This document shows positions 53,792 through 64,000 of a stretch of 64,000 bases of DNA, one piece after another (positions within the stretch are counted from its first letter, which is position 1; the number at the start of each line of letters is the position of its first letter). The DNA lies in the NCBI GenBank assembly GCA_026000945.1, contig BNZI01000002.1, positions 81,504 through 145,503 on the forward strand, given 5' to 3'. Origin of the DNA: Clostridia bacterium (lineage in GTDB: Bacteria; Bacillota; Clostridia; Lachnospirales; Lachnospiraceae). Both the position numbers and the translations under genes were made by a program. Under the pieces are notes generated by a model. The model searched no databases and was not told the origin of the DNA. It saw nothing but the letters and a program-made list of their open reading frames with translations.

Positions 53792-55477
53792 ATGCGAAGT
53801 GACAAAATTAAAAAAGGTGTACATCAAGCACCGGCAAGAAGTTTACTCCATGCTACTGGACAGTTGAAAAATAAAGAAGATATGGATAAACCTTTTATTG
53901 CCATTTGTAACTCTTATCTGGACATTGTGCCGGGACACGTTCATTTACGAGAACTAGCGGATGTTGCCAAAGAAGCAATCCGTGAAGCCGGTGGAATTCC
54001 TTTTGAATTTAATACGATTGGCGTGGATGACGGTATTGCCATGGGACATATCGGTATGCGTTATTCTCTGCCTAGTAGAGAACTGATTGCTGATTCTGCT
54101 GAAACGGTAATTCAAGCGCACTGGTTTGACGGCGTATTGTATTTGCCTAACTGTGACAAAATTACACCGGGTATGCTGCTTGCCGCAGTACGTACAAATG
54201 TCCCTGCTATCTTTTGTTCAGGTGGACCAATGAAAGCAGGTTTTTCTGCTACAGGAAAAAAATTGACACTTTCTTCTATGTTTGAGGCAGTTGGGTCTTT
54301 TTTGGAAGGTTCACTTTCTGAACAAGAATTCTTAGATATGGAAGCCAATGCTTGCCCTACTTGCGGTTCTTGTGCAGGAATGTTTACTGCAAATTCCATG
54401 AACTGCTTATTAGAAATGTTAGGAATGTCACTTCCTGGAAATGGTACAATCCTTGCTATATCTGAAAAACGTCGTGAATTGCTTCGGCAATCTGCTTTTC
54501 ATTTGATGGACTTAGTCCGACAAAATATTTGTCCCAAAGATATCCTTACTAAAGAAGCGATTGATGATGCTTTCGCTTTAGATATGGCAATGGGCGGCTC
54601 TACCAATACTGTTTTACATACTTTGGCACTGGCAAGTGAACTTGGATTAAATTACGAATTAGAACGAATTAATGCTATTGCCGCTCGTATTCCTTATTTA
54701 TCTAAAATTGCCCCCTCTTCTGAATATACGATGCAAGATCTCCATGAAGCAGGAGGCGTGTCGGCAATTATCAAAGAATTAGCTAATTTAGGTACAGCTA
54801 TCCATCCCGACCGGATAACCGTAACAGGAAAAACACTTAGGGAAAATGTTGCCGAAGCAAAAATTACAGATAAACAAGTCATTCGTCCGAAAGAAAATCC
54901 TTACAGCCACACAGGCGGTCTTTCTATTTTATTTGGAAATATTGCGCCAAAAGGGGCTGCGATTAAAGTCGGAGGAGTAGATCCATCCATCCAAACGTTC
55001 ACCGGAAAAGCCATTTGTTTTTCTTCACAGGATGAAGCAGTCAAAGCGATTGATGATCATACGGTGAAGAAAGGTCATGTTGTGGTCATCCGTTATGAAG
55101 GACCAAAAGGCGGACCGGGAATGCCGGAAATGCTCGCTCCTACTTCTTCCATTGTCGGACGTGGTTTAGGTAAAGATGTTGCCCTCATTACGGATGGACG
55201 TTTTTCCGGTGCCACAAGAGGTATTGCTGTAGGTCATGTTTCTCCGGAAGCTGCCGCCGGCGGACCAATTGCTCTTATTGAGGACGGTGACCTCATCACG
55301 ATTGATTTACCCAATCGAACATTAAATGTGGAAGTTTCTGACGAAGAACTACAAAAACGTCGTGAAAACCTACCTCCTTTTCAATTCAAAGTCAAAACGG
55401 GTTATTTAGCACGTTATACCTCTATGGTTACGTCTGCACATACCGGGGCGATTTTAAAGCTTCCAGAAAATGTATGA
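53792..55477 (+). CDS. ilvD: Dihydroxy-acid dehydratase
   Basis: It removes water from 2,3-dihydroxy-isovalerate and -methylvalerate to give the 2-oxo acids of valine and isoleucine synthesis, using an Fe-S cluster. The 561-residue protein has [11 protein letters not shown] near 40, [11 protein letters not shown] with a cluster Cys, [19 protein letters not shown] with a second cluster Cys, and [16 protein letters not shown]. The end block [20 protein letters not shown] is complete. AGAGG lies before the ATG. It heads ilvD-ilvB-ilvN and is controlled by the attenuator ahead of it; the stop overlaps the upstream region of ilvB. Confidence 0.97.
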   Translation: MRSDKIKKGVHQAPARSLLHATGQLKNKEDMDKPFIAICNSYLDIVPGHVHLRELADVAKEAIREAGGIPFEFNTIGVDDGIAMGHIGMRYSLPSRELIADSAETVIQAHWFDGVLYLPNCDKITPGMLLAAVRTNVPAIFCSGGPMKAGFSATGKKLTLSSMFEAVGSFLEGSLSEQEFLDMEANACPTCGSCAGMFTANSMNCLLEMLGMSLPGNGTILAISEKRRELLRQSAFHLMDLVRQNICPKDILTKEAIDDAFALDMAMGGSTNTVLHTLALASELGLNYELERINAIAARIPYLSKIAPSSEYTMQDLHEAGGVSAIIKELANLGTAIHPDRITVTGKTLRENVAEAKITDKQVIRPKENPYSHTGGLSILFGNIAPKGAAIKVGGVDPSIQTFTGKAICFSSQDEAVKAIDDHTVKKGHVVVIRYEGPKGGPGMPEMLAPTSSIVGRGLGKDVALITDGRFSGATRGIAVGHVSPEAAAGGPIALIEDGDLITIDLPNRTLNVEVSDEELQKRRENLPPFQFKVKTGYLARYTSMVTSAHTGAILKLPENV

Positions 55478-55494
55478 AAGGTGAGGTGAAGCAA

Positions 55495-57201
55495 ATGCTG
55501 AACATACCAAGCAATGCCCTGCCGTCGAAAACAGGGGCGGAGATCTTGATTGACTCCTTAAAAAAACAAAAAGTAGAAATGATTTTCGGCTACCCTGGCG
55601 GCGCCGTTCTTCCACTTTATGATGCTTTCTACGATTGTGACATCCCTCATATTTTAACCAGACATGAACAGGGGGCTATTCATGCCGCTGAAGGTTACGC
55701 CAAAGCGACGGGAAAACCCGGTGTCGTTGTTGTAACTAGCGGTCCTGGAGCGACAAACGTACTGACTGGAATTGCCGATGCCATGAGTGATTCCATTCCT
55801 TTAGTTGTTTTTACCGGTCAAGTCCACACACCTGGTATCGGAAAAGATGCTTTTCAAGAAGCAGATATTTTAGGATTAACGATTCCCATCACCAAATATA
55901 ATTATCAAGTGAGGGATGTCCGCAGCTTACCTCGTATCATTAATGAAGCTTTCCATATTGCTTCTACCGGACGTAAAGGTCCGGTGGTCATTGATATTCC
56001 CAAAGACATCGGAGTATCCAGAGCAGAGCTTCTTGATCCGGACACCATTGATTTACCAAGTTATCAACCTACTTTCCAGCCAAACTCTTTACAAATTGAA
56101 CGACTGATGAAAGCCTTGAAAATTTCGCATAAACCACTGATTTTAGCCGGAGCTGGTGTAAACCATTCCCATTCGGCTGCCGAGTTGCTTCGCTTTGCAG
56201 AACGTTATGAAATCCCTGTACTTTGCACGCTTTTGGGTTTGGGAAGCTTCCCGCATGAACATGAACTCTTTTTAGGTATGGGTGGTATGCATGGTTCTTT
56301 TGCAGCGAATATGGCTTTGACGGACTGTGATTTTTTGATTAATTTTGGTTCTCGTTTTGATGACCGTTTGGCAAGTGCGCCGAATGAATTTGCTAAAAAT
56401 GCGGTAGTTGCCCATATAGACATTGATCCTACAGAAATTGGAAAGATTATCCCTACACAAATTCCTATTGTAGCAGATATACAGCGAACACTTTTACAAC
56501 TTCTGGACTTTCATTTAGACGGCAAAGAAGATAGCTCCCCTTGGTGTAAACTCAATACAAAACGGAAAACTCAACATCCTTTTACTTATGATCATGGACC
56601 AACAAAAGAAATCAAGCCGCAGCAAGTGATTGAACTTGTAGGAAAAATCACGGATAAAAAAGCAATCATTGCTACTGATGTAGGTCAACATCAAATGTGG
56701 ACTGCTCAATTTTACCCTTTTTGTTTTGAACATCAACTAATCACTAGCGGCGGTTTAGGGACGATGGGTTACGGCCTTCCTGCGGCTATCGGTGCGCAAC
56801 TTGCTTTTCCGGACAAAACAGTAGTTGCTTTTGTCGGAGATGGTGGCTTTCAAATGACTGCACAAGAACTAGCAATCTTGAATGAGTATCAACTACCTTT
56901 AAAAATCATTATCTTAAATAATGCTTCACTAGGAATGGTCAGACAATGGCAAGAAAAATTCTACAATAGACGTTTTTCCCATTCTGTTTTTAAAAGTTTG
57001 CCCGATTTTGTCAAACTTGCCGAAGCTTACGCTGTAAAAGGTATCCGCATTACCAATCCGCAAACTTTGGAAAAAGACTTAAGAGAGGCCTTCGCCCATC
57101 CCGGACCAATAGTCGTTGATGTACAAATTTCCCAAAGCGAACTTGTACTTCCCATGGTGCCAAGCGGTAAACCGAATCATCAAATGGAGGTATTTCAATA
57201 A
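55495..57201 (+). CDS. ilvB: Acetolactate synthase, large (catalytic) subunit
   Basis: The TPP enzyme joins two pyruvates, or pyruvate and 2-oxobutyrate. The start at 55495 follows AGGTGAGGTGAAG; an in-frame ATG at 55474 overlapping ilvD is possible. The 568-residue product has [33 protein letters not shown] with the TPP Glu, [14 protein letters not shown], a FAD-binding region, and [19 protein letters not shown] for TPP-Mg. The ilvN gene starts one base after the stop. Confidence 0.97.
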   Translation: MLNIPSNALPSKTGAEILIDSLKKQKVEMIFGYPGGAVLPLYDAFYDCDIPHILTRHEQGAIHAAEGYAKATGKPGVVVVTSGPGATNVLTGIADAMSDSIPLVVFTGQVHTPGIGKDAFQEADILGLTIPITKYNYQVRDVRSLPRIINEAFHIASTGRKGPVVIDIPKDIGVSRAELLDPDTIDLPSYQPTFQPNSLQIERLMKALKISHKPLILAGAGVNHSHSAAELLRFAERYEIPVLCTLLGLGSFPHEHELFLGMGGMHGSFAANMALTDCDFLINFGSRFDDRLASAPNEFAKNAVVAHIDIDPTEIGKIIPTQIPIVADIQRTLLQLLDFHLDGKEDSSPWCKLNTKRKTQHPFTYDHGPTKEIKPQQVIELVGKITDKKAIIATDVGQHQMWTAQFYPFCFEHQLITSGGLGTMGYGLPAAIGAQLAFPDKTVVAFVGDGGFQMTAQELAILNEYQLPLKIIILNNASLGMVRQWQEKFYNRRFSHSVFKSLPDFVKLAEAYAVKGIRITNPQTLEKDLREAFAHPGPIVVDVQISQSELVLPMVPSGKPNHQMEVFQ

Positions 57202-57202
57202 A

Positions 57203-57688
57203 ATGCGTAGAATCATTACAGCTACGGTAAATAATTCATCTGGTGTACTCAACCGGATTACCGGTGTTATTTCCCGCAGGCAGTACAATATTGATAGTAT
57301 TTCTGTAGGTTTGACGGAAATACCAAATATATCTCGAATTACCATTGTTGTTCATGTAGATTCACTCTACGAAATCGAACAAGTAAGCAAACAACTCAAT
57401 AAACAAATTGATGTGCTAAAAGTAAGTGATATTACGGATGAGCCACATATTGAGCGAGAACTAGCACTAGTGAAACTTAGCGCACCAGCAAGCCAACGAT
57501 CGGAACTAAACGCCGTAATTGAACCGTTTCGTGCTACCATCATCGACGTTGGCACAAAAAATATTGTCATTCAAGTCATCGGTACAAACGAAAAGGTAGA
57601 CGCCTTTTTAGATATTGTCCGCCCCTATGGAATCAAGCAAATTGCGAGAACCGGGATTACGGGATTTACCCGTAGTGCAAAGAAATAG
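57203..57688 (+). CDS. ilvN: Acetolactate synthase, small (regulatory) subunit
   Basis: The 161-residue protein has an ACT domain at 1-75 (ITATVNNSSGVLNRITGVISR) that senses valine, and the C-terminal regulatory part. The start at 57203 is used because the upstream open frame has no family match, and TGGAGGT precedes it. It activates the large subunit. It is the last gene of the ilvDBN unit. Confidence 0.95.
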   Translation: MRRIITATVNNSSGVLNRITGVISRRQYNIDSISVGLTEIPNISRITIVVHVDSLYEIEQVSKQLNKQIDVLKVSDITDEPHIERELALVKLSAPASQRSELNAVIEPFRATIIDVGTKNIVIQVIGTNEKVDAFLDIVRPYGIKQIARTGITGFTRSAKK

Positions 57689-57721
57689 AAAAAAATAAGC
57701 TCAACATAAGTGGCGTAAGTT

Positions 57722-57870
57722 CTAGGACGTGTTCATACTGAGGGGTATCTATCTTTTGAGATAGTTGTGCTGGTCTACGTTAAATTTTCTTGACATACGC
57801 ATAGTTATCTATAAAAATTTGCCTTATCTGGACATTTTGGATAATGTGAACATGCCCAGGATAGATTTAA
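57722..57870. repeat. Candidate MITE-like element upstream of ilvC
   Basis: Imperfect inverted ends (GACGTGTTCAT near 57727 and ATGTGAACATG near 57844), a CTATCT/AGATAG hairpin and the piece TCTACGTTAAATTTTCTTGA at 57774. The last piece occurs as a nearly exact reverse complement at about 59194-59213, downstream of ilvC. A possible TTGACA at 57790 could be a promoter for ilvC. Confidence 0.5.
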
Positions 57871-57974
57871 CAGTTAAATCAATTTATAAACATATAGCTT
57901 TTTACCTAAAACAAAAATGTAAGATTCGTTGTATCCGCATTCATATCTGTAAAGTGTAGAACAAACGAAAGTAG

Positions 57975-59051
<1,077 letters not shown>

Positions 59052-59059
59052 TTCAAACG

Positions 59060-59083
59060 GGAGGAAGCTTTCTGCCCTCCCCT
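59060..59083 (+). terminator. Hairpin after ilvC
   Basis: GGGAGG pairs with CCTCCC across AAGCTTTCTGC, followed by CTTTCACAC. The T-tract is weak, so termination is likely but not certain. Confidence 0.55.
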
Positions 59084-59123
59084 TTCACACAGAAACTCTT
59101 TAAAAAAGAAAAAAATTTTGCAT

Positions 59124-59321
59124 ATAGACAAGACGTGTTCACCTTAGCCGAAATGCTCAGATTTTACGTAGATTTTCCTCTGGCAAGGTTACATTCAAGA
59201 AAATTTAACGCAGAACAAAGGAAAATCTCAAGCGCTCGCGATGCTTAAACATACCCTAAATTCTATCTAAAGTACTACTAGAATCAGCACTTTTTAGCGC
59301 AAGTGAACAAAAAGTCCTATA
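59124..59321. repeat. Candidate MITE-like element downstream of ilvC
   Basis: The ends GACGTGTTCAC (near 59127) and GTGAACAAAAAGTC (near 59303) form an imperfect inverted repeat. It contains TCAAGAAAATTTAAC at 59195-59209, which is the exact reverse complement of a piece in the element at 57774-57795. No reading frame of note lies within it. Confidence 0.5.
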
Positions 59322-59479
59322 GCTCTAATATAATAGAAAAATTTAGGATGAAACTGTGAGTCACATGAGAATATCCCAGCTGTACTGGCGGCAATAGTCG
59401 TCTTGAGAGAGAAGTCCATCCCTAGCTCTAGTATATAAATAACGGGAGTATGTCACTTGAAAATTTTTGAGCATAGCGT

Positions 59480-59665
59480 ATTCAATTGGCGCAAGCATGA
59501 TTGCTCTACAATCCCATTGATCACACAATTTGATAAAGAGTTCTTGCGCATGGCGCATTCAATTGGCGCAAGCATGATTGCTCTGCAATCCCATTGATCA
59601 CACAATTTGATAAAGAGTTCTTGCGCATGGCGCATTCAATTGGCGCAAGCATGATTGCTCTGCAA
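59480..59665. repeat. 77-bp tandem repeat upstream of leuA (two full copies and a partial)
   Basis: The unit starting ATTCAATTGGCGCAAGCATG begins at 59480, 59557 and 59634, exactly 77 bases apart. Its modules (CAATTGGCGC, CATGATTGC..GCAATC, CACACAATTTGAT) are those of the modular hairpin repeat of 23.7, 25.7 and 45.1 kb. The last copy ends in an ATCATGC variant just before the leuA ribosome binding site. Confidence 0.88.
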
Positions 59666-59705
59666 TCATGCTATATTTCTATGAATAGGATAAGGAGGAA
59701 ACCGG

Positions 59706-61268
59706 ATGAAACAAATCCAATTTTTTGATACCACGCTGCGTGACGGCGAGCAAACGCCCGGTGTGAATTTTAATGTAAATGAAAAGGTACAAATTGCGTT
59801 GCAATTAGAAAAACTCGGAGTAGACGTGATAGAAGCCGGTTTTCCTATCTCTTCTCCAGGAGATTTTGCTTGTGTAAAAGCCATCGGTGAAGCCGTCCAA
59901 ACTACAAGTGTAACTGCCTTAGGTCGTTGCCGTGAACAAGACATTCTTCGTGTAAAAGAAGCGCTTGCCTTAGCCAAACAGCCTCAAATACATATTTTTC
60001 TTGCTACAAGTGACGTTCATATGCAATATAAATTGAAAATGAGTAAAAAAGAAGTGTTGGAATCGATCAACCATCATGTTCGTTTTGCTCGGCGTTTTTT
60101 TGATATCGTCCAATTTTCTCCAGAAGATGCCACACGCACGGAACGCGCTTTCTTGATTGAAGCTGTACAAGCGGCTATTTCAGCGGGAGCAAAAGTCATT
60201 AACATTCCAGATACAGTAGGTTTTACCAATCCAACAGAATTTGGACAGTTGTTCGCTGATTTAAAAGCAAATATCCCTCAATTTGATGAAGTAATCTTTT
60301 CTTGTCATTGTCACAATGATTTAGGCATGGCTGTTTCCAATTCACTGGCTGCTATTGAACATGGCGCTTTACGCATAGAGGGTTCTATTAACGGCATTGG
60401 CGAACGTGCCGGAAACACTGCCCTAGAAGAAGCAGCCGTTGCCCTCCATATTCGCAAGGGTTTCTATCAAGCTACATCTCACATTGTGCTCAATCAAATC
60501 AAAAATACCAGCGACTTAATCAGTCGTTTGTCTGGCTTGCCTATTCCTAGAAATAAAGCCATTGTAGGAGCAAATGCTTATGCCCATGAATCCGGTATTC
60601 ATCAAGACGGCGTATTGAAAAATCCGGAAACTTATGAATTGATTACCCCTTCTCTCGTCGGAGTAAAGAAAAACTCCCTGCCACTTGGCAAACTGTCTGG
60701 TCGACATGCTTTTATTAGTCGTCTAGAAGATTTGGGATATTCATTAAATAAAGAAGAAATTGACCAAAGCTTCCGCTATTTCAAACAATTATGTGATGTA
60801 AAAAAAGAAGTTACAGAAGCGGATTTACATGCCTTGATTGCTGAACAATCTGCTGAACAGACAGAAACAGCTGTTATTTCTCATTTGCAAGTCCAGTACA
60901 TGACAAACGGCGTACAATCAGCTGTTGTACGAATTGAAAACAAAGATGGCGTGAGGGAAGATGCAGCAACCGGCGCAGGTAGTATTGAAGCGATCTATCA
61001 AACGATTAACCGTTTATTAAAGCAAGACCTCAGCCTTACTAGCTACCATATCCAAGCCATTACTCCCGGTCAGGACGCACAAGCTGAAGTCCATGTTGTT
61101 GTCAAAGATGCTACTGGCACTCCTTTTCATGGAATCGGTATTGACTATGATGTCTTAATGGCTAGTGCAAAAGCTTATTTAAACGCAAGCCTAAAAAGTC
61201 AGCGTTTACCTTCAACAAAACAAACTAAAACACAATTGACAGAAGTTTTGACTGCTGATTGTAACTGA
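59706..61268 (+). CDS. leuA: 2-isopropylmalate synthase
   Basis: The first step of leucine synthesis condenses acetyl-CoA with 2-oxoisovalerate. The 520-residue protein begins with the TIM barrel ([49 protein letters not shown]). A linker and a full C-terminal leucine-responsive domain follow (about 390-510). AAGGAGGAAACCGG precedes the ATG. The promoter region is made of 77-bp repeats. Confidence 0.97.
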   Translation: MKQIQFFDTTLRDGEQTPGVNFNVNEKVQIALQLEKLGVDVIEAGFPISSPGDFACVKAIGEAVQTTSVTALGRCREQDILRVKEALALAKQPQIHIFLATSDVHMQYKLKMSKKEVLESINHHVRFARRFFDIVQFSPEDATRTERAFLIEAVQAAISAGAKVINIPDTVGFTNPTEFGQLFADLKANIPQFDEVIFSCHCHNDLGMAVSNSLAAIEHGALRIEGSINGIGERAGNTALEEAAVALHIRKGFYQATSHIVLNQIKNTSDLISRLSGLPIPRNKAIVGANAYAHESGIHQDGVLKNPETYELITPSLVGVKKNSLPLGKLSGRHAFISRLEDLGYSLNKEEIDQSFRYFKQLCDVKKEVTEADLHALIAEQSAEQTETAVISHLQVQYMTNGVQSAVVRIENKDGVREDAATGAGSIEAIYQTINRLLKQDLSLTSYHIQAITPGQDAQAEVHVVVKDATGTPFHGIGIDYDVLMASAKAYLNASLKSQRLPSTKQTKTQLTEVLTADCN

Positions 61269-61289
61269 ATGCAAGTGGCTATCTACCCA

Positions 61290-61620
61290 TGATATCAGAG
61301 GTGATCCAATCAATACCAACAAGCGACAGAATACCGCCCCTACGTCATCACAGACAATCAACAGGTTGGGTTCAAAATTGCGGAGGATTATCCTTAATCG
61401 CCCCTATGATTTCGGTTATTTCATATGAAATCTCCCTAAAAACGTAGGGGCAGCATTCTGCCGCCCGTCAGGCATCCACCAAACAAAATATTCGAATGAT
61501 CCAAACAACATACACGACATTATCCGCTAATTGGTGAATGCTCATACCCACAGGCAGAAAAATGCCACCCTACGTAATCACAGGTAATCAACATATTATA
61601 TTTTCAACGTGACCAAAATC
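61290..61620. repeat. Long degenerate element with three GC-rich palindromes, copy E
   Basis: It holds palindromes near 61322-61345, 61440-61472 and 61552-61578. Internal sequence in reverse complement matches the 25.1-25.4 kb element. It fills the gap between leuA and leuB and shows that the family is inserted between genes of one pathway. Confidence 0.75.
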
Positions 61621-61722
61621 ATTTACGTCATGGGATAGATATTGAAAAAATAACCTATATTTAAAAAAAGTAAAATAACAGGAAAAAATGAAATAATAAA
61701 TCTTATTTGGAGGTATTACCTA

Positions 61723-62784
61723 ATGGAATATCACATTACGGCTTTACCTGGTGATGGCATCGGGCCAGAAATTATGGAAGCCGGACTTGCCTGTTTAGGC
61801 ACAATTGCTCAAAAATTTGGGCATATTTTTCATGTTGAAAAGCTCCCTTTTGGAGGAGATGGCATTGACAAAGAAAATGATCCTCTTCCACCAAAAACTC
61901 TGAAAGCCTGTCAAAACAGCGATGCCATTTTACTTGCTGCCATTGGTGGATCAAAATGGGATAATGCCCCCAAACGTCCGGAGGAAGCTTTACTAGAATT
62001 GCGGAAAACACTCGGTCTTTATGCAAATATCCGCCCAGTTAAAGTATTTTCGCAAATTGCCCACCTATCCCCTTTAAAAGAAGAAATTGTCCGTGGCACG
62101 GACTTAGTTGTTGTTCGTGAGTTAACTGGAGGGCTTTATTTTGGCACACCGAAGCATTGGGATAATAAAAGTGGCGTGGATACTCTGTGCTATTCACGGG
62201 AAGAAATCTATCGTATTATTCACAAGGCTTTTACACTTGCTCAAAACCGTAGGAAAAAAGTTGCATCTATTGATAAAGCAAATGTTCTGTCTACCAGTAA
62301 GCTTTGGCGCAAAATTGCTAATGAAATATCCCAAGAATTCCCTGATGTTGAACTAACACATTATTATGTGGATGCCGCAGCAATGCTACTTATGCAAAAT
62401 CCCTCACGCTTTGATGTTATTGTGACAGAAAATTTGTTTGGCGATATTTTAAGTGATGAAGCTTCTATCCTTAGTGGTTCTTTAGGTATGCTACCATCAG
62501 CTAGTTTTTCTCTGGACGGCCCATCTCTATTTGAGCCTATTCATGGCTCTGCACCAGAACTTGCAGGCAAAAATATTGCCAATCCAATTTCTATGATTTT
62601 ATCCGTTGCTATGCTGCTTCGAGAAGCTTTCCAATTGGAGAAAGAAGCATGTGCACTGGAAAAAGCTGTAAACGATACCTTATCCTCAGGAATATTGACA
62701 CAAGATTTAGGCGGAAATGCCAAAACAACAGAATTAAGTAAAGCTATACAAGAACGAATGATCGGAGGGACACAGCATGGCTAA
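61723..62784 (+). CDS. leuB: 3-isopropylmalate dehydrogenase
   Basis: The enzyme oxidises and decarboxylates 3-isopropylmalate with NAD. The 353-residue protein has [13 protein letters not shown] near the start, ELTGGLYFG in the substrate loop, [12 protein letters not shown] for the metal and [20 protein letters not shown] for NAD. TTGGAGG precedes the ATG. Its stop overlaps the leuC start by eight bases, so leuB and leuC are coupled. Confidence 0.97.
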   Translation: MEYHITALPGDGIGPEIMEAGLACLGTIAQKFGHIFHVEKLPFGGDGIDKENDPLPPKTLKACQNSDAILLAAIGGSKWDNAPKRPEEALLELRKTLGLYANIRPVKVFSQIAHLSPLKEEIVRGTDLVVVRELTGGLYFGTPKHWDNKSGVDTLCYSREEIYRIIHKAFTLAQNRRKKVASIDKANVLSTSKLWRKIANEISQEFPDVELTHYYVDAAAMLLMQNPSRFDVIVTENLFGDILSDEASILSGSLGMLPSASFSLDGPSLFEPIHGSAPELAGKNIANPISMILSVAMLLREAFQLEKEACALEKAVNDTLSSGILTQDLGGNAKTTELSKAIQERMIGGTQHG

Positions 62785-64000
62785 AACGCTGTTAGATAAA
62801 CTATGGGAACGTCATGTCATTCATGGTACTGCCCCAAATCCCCAATTACTCTATGTAGATTTGCACTTAATCCATGAAGTAACTTCCCCGCAAGCTTTTG
62901 AGGGACTACGCATGGCAGAGCGAAAAGTACGCCGTCCGGACAAGACCTTTGCTACGATGGATCATAATGTTCCTACGGAAAATATCCATGACATTCAGGA
63001 TGAAATTGCTAAACAGCAATTAGAAGCATTAAAGAAAAACTGTCAGGATTTTGGTATAGAACTAGCTGATATTGGCTCTGATCATCAAGGAATTGTTCAT
63101 GTAATTGGACCGGAAATCGGCTTAACTTTACCCGGAAAGTTAATTGTATGCGGAGATTCGCATACAGCAACACACGGTGCTTTTGGAGCGATTGCCTTTG
63201 GTATTGGTTCTAGCGAAGTAGAACATGTATTTGCTACACAAACGATTTGGCAGCAAAAACCCAAAAGTATGGGCATACAAATTGATGGGAACTTACCTAA
63301 AGGGGTTTATGCCAAAGATATTATTTTACACTTAATCGCTACCTATGGCGTAGCCTTCGGCGTTGGCTATGCCATTGAATATTTTGGGGAAACTGTTTCA
63401 GCACTTTCTATGGAAGAAAGAATGACCATTTGCAACATGACCATTGAAGGCGGAGCAAAAATAGGCATGGTCGCAGCGGATGAAACAACCTTTAATTATA
63501 TTAAAAAGCTTGAACCTGCTCCTTGCGACCTCCAAGCAGCGATTGCAGATTGGAAAACCTTAAAAACAGATTCTGATGCCGTTTATGACCGATTGATTCA
63601 AATTCGTGCAGAAAATCTAGAACCTTATGTAACTTGGGGTACAAACCCGGGCATGGCAATCCCTATTTCTGGTACATTCCCTGAAATACAAGATCAAAAT
63701 GACCAACGTGCCTACACTTATATGGGGCTTGAACCTGGTCAAAAACCCGAGGATATTCCCCTTGGATATGTATTTATTGGATCTTGTACCAATTCTAGAC
63801 TTTCTGACTTAGAAGAAGCGGCTAAAATCCTCGATGGTAAGCAAGTTAAACCGGGAATACGTGCCTTAGTCGTACCTGGTTCCCGTCAAGTCTGCTTAGA
63901 AGCACAAAAACGAGGCTTAGACAAAATTTTCAAAACAGCTGGCTTTGAATGGCGTGAACCTGGTTGTTCCATGTGTTTAGGAATGAATCCGGATCAAGTA
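62777..64000 (+). CDS. leuC: 3-isopropylmalate dehydratase, large subunit (cut by window end)
   Basis: An aconitase-family Fe-S enzyme that isomerises 2- to 3-isopropylmalate together with LeuD. The frame is open from 62777 to the end of the window (408 codons of an expected 465 or so). It contains [49 protein letters not shown] (first cluster Cys) and [12 protein letters not shown] (further cluster Cys), all typical of LeuC. GGAGGGACACAGC lies before the ATG. leuD is expected just past the window. Confidence 0.96.
   Translation, partial: MAKTLLDKLWERHVIHGTAPNPQLLYVDLHLIHEVTSPQAFEGLRMAERKVRRPDKTFATMDHNVPTENIHDIQDEIAKQQLEALKKNCQDFGIELADIGSDHQGIVHVIGPEIGLTLPGKLIVCGDSHTATHGAFGAIAFGIGSSEVEHVFATQTIWQQKPKSMGIQIDGNLPKGVYAKDIILHLIATYGVAFGVGYAIEYFGETVSALSMEERMTICNMTIEGGAKIGMVAADETTFNYIKKLEPAPCDLQAAIADWKTLKTDSDAVYDRLIQIRAENLEPYVTWGTNPGMAIPISGTFPEIQDQNDQRAYTYMGLEPGQKPEDIPLGYVFIGSCTNSRLSDLEEAAKILDGKQVKPGIRALVVPGSRQVCLEAQKRGLDKIFKTAGFEWREPGCSMCLGMNPDQV

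Noticed and set aside
59361-59635. Two overlapping minus-strand frames upstream of leuA
   Set aside because: Their products repeat each other because they lie in the 77-bp tandem repeat.

Overview
The window is AT-rich DNA from a spore-forming, low-GC Gram-positive bacterium of the Clostridia type. Support comes from an alpha/beta-type small acid-soluble spore protein (36.5 kb), a CspB/C-like subtilase (51.5 kb), a SpoIID-like protein with choline-binding-type repeats (37-38.7 kb), a sortase-type giant surface protein, a flavodiiron protein typical of anaerobes, a non-mevalonate isoprenoid pathway (IspF, IspH) and an ilv/leu region. I saw no rRNA, tRNA, CRISPR array or intact insertion sequence.

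Layout. 0.1-9.7 kb: a tightly packed six-gene operon, several genes sharing stop/start overlaps. It encodes a secreted alpha/beta hydrolase with a C-terminal repeat tail, an AfsA-like hotdog protein, an extended SDR fused to a divergent IspH-like iron-sulfur domain, a four-helix membrane protein, a 1404-residue double-ATPase acyl-CoA dehydratase-activase fusion resembling the anaerobic plasmalogen synthase PlsA/PlsR, and a classical SDR. This is the best candidate for an undescribed system, probably reductive lipid, ether-lipid or lipid-signal chemistry. 10.1-14.7 kb: glycerophosphodiesterase, IspF with a Cys-rich tail, NagA, a Nif3-like protein and a flavodoxin-fold NAD(P)H oxidoreductase. 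15.1-24.4 kb: a 2835-residue repeat surface protein and a lipoprotein. 24.4-29 kb: a gene-poor accessory stretch with hairpin repeats, a lipoprotein, a HicAB-like toxin-antitoxin pair, a decayed partial copy of cmk and two unknown small genes. 29-35 kb, minus strand: PadR/DUF1700/DUF4097 module, then cmk-ispH-S1 protein and an HI0933-type flavoprotein. 35.2-38.8 kb: two cell-wall-binding-repeat proteins flanking the SASP gene. 39-45 kb: an ABC importer lacking a binding protein, aroC, an aldo/keto reductase and gltD. 45.4-49.4 kb, minus strand: mraZ-rsmH-ftsL-pbp, with four phased MraZ boxes upstream. 49.7-53.3 kb: flavodiiron protein, small GNAT, subtilase. 53.4-64 kb: ilvD-ilvB-ilvN, ilvC, leuA, leuB, leuC (cut by the window end), headed by a promoter, a 15-codon leader peptide rich in Ile/Val/Leu and mutually exclusive hairpins typical of attenuation.

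The intergenic regions hold several dispersed repeat families: a modular hairpin element (23.7, 25.7, 45.1-45.3, 59.5 kb), a GC-rich palindrome inside a longer degenerate element (12.9, 14.8, 25.1-25.4, 41.9, 61.3-61.6 kb), and two MITE-like elements on either side of ilvC. Starts were adjusted from the longest open frame where a ribosome binding site, family length or an upstream operator pointed to a shorter protein.
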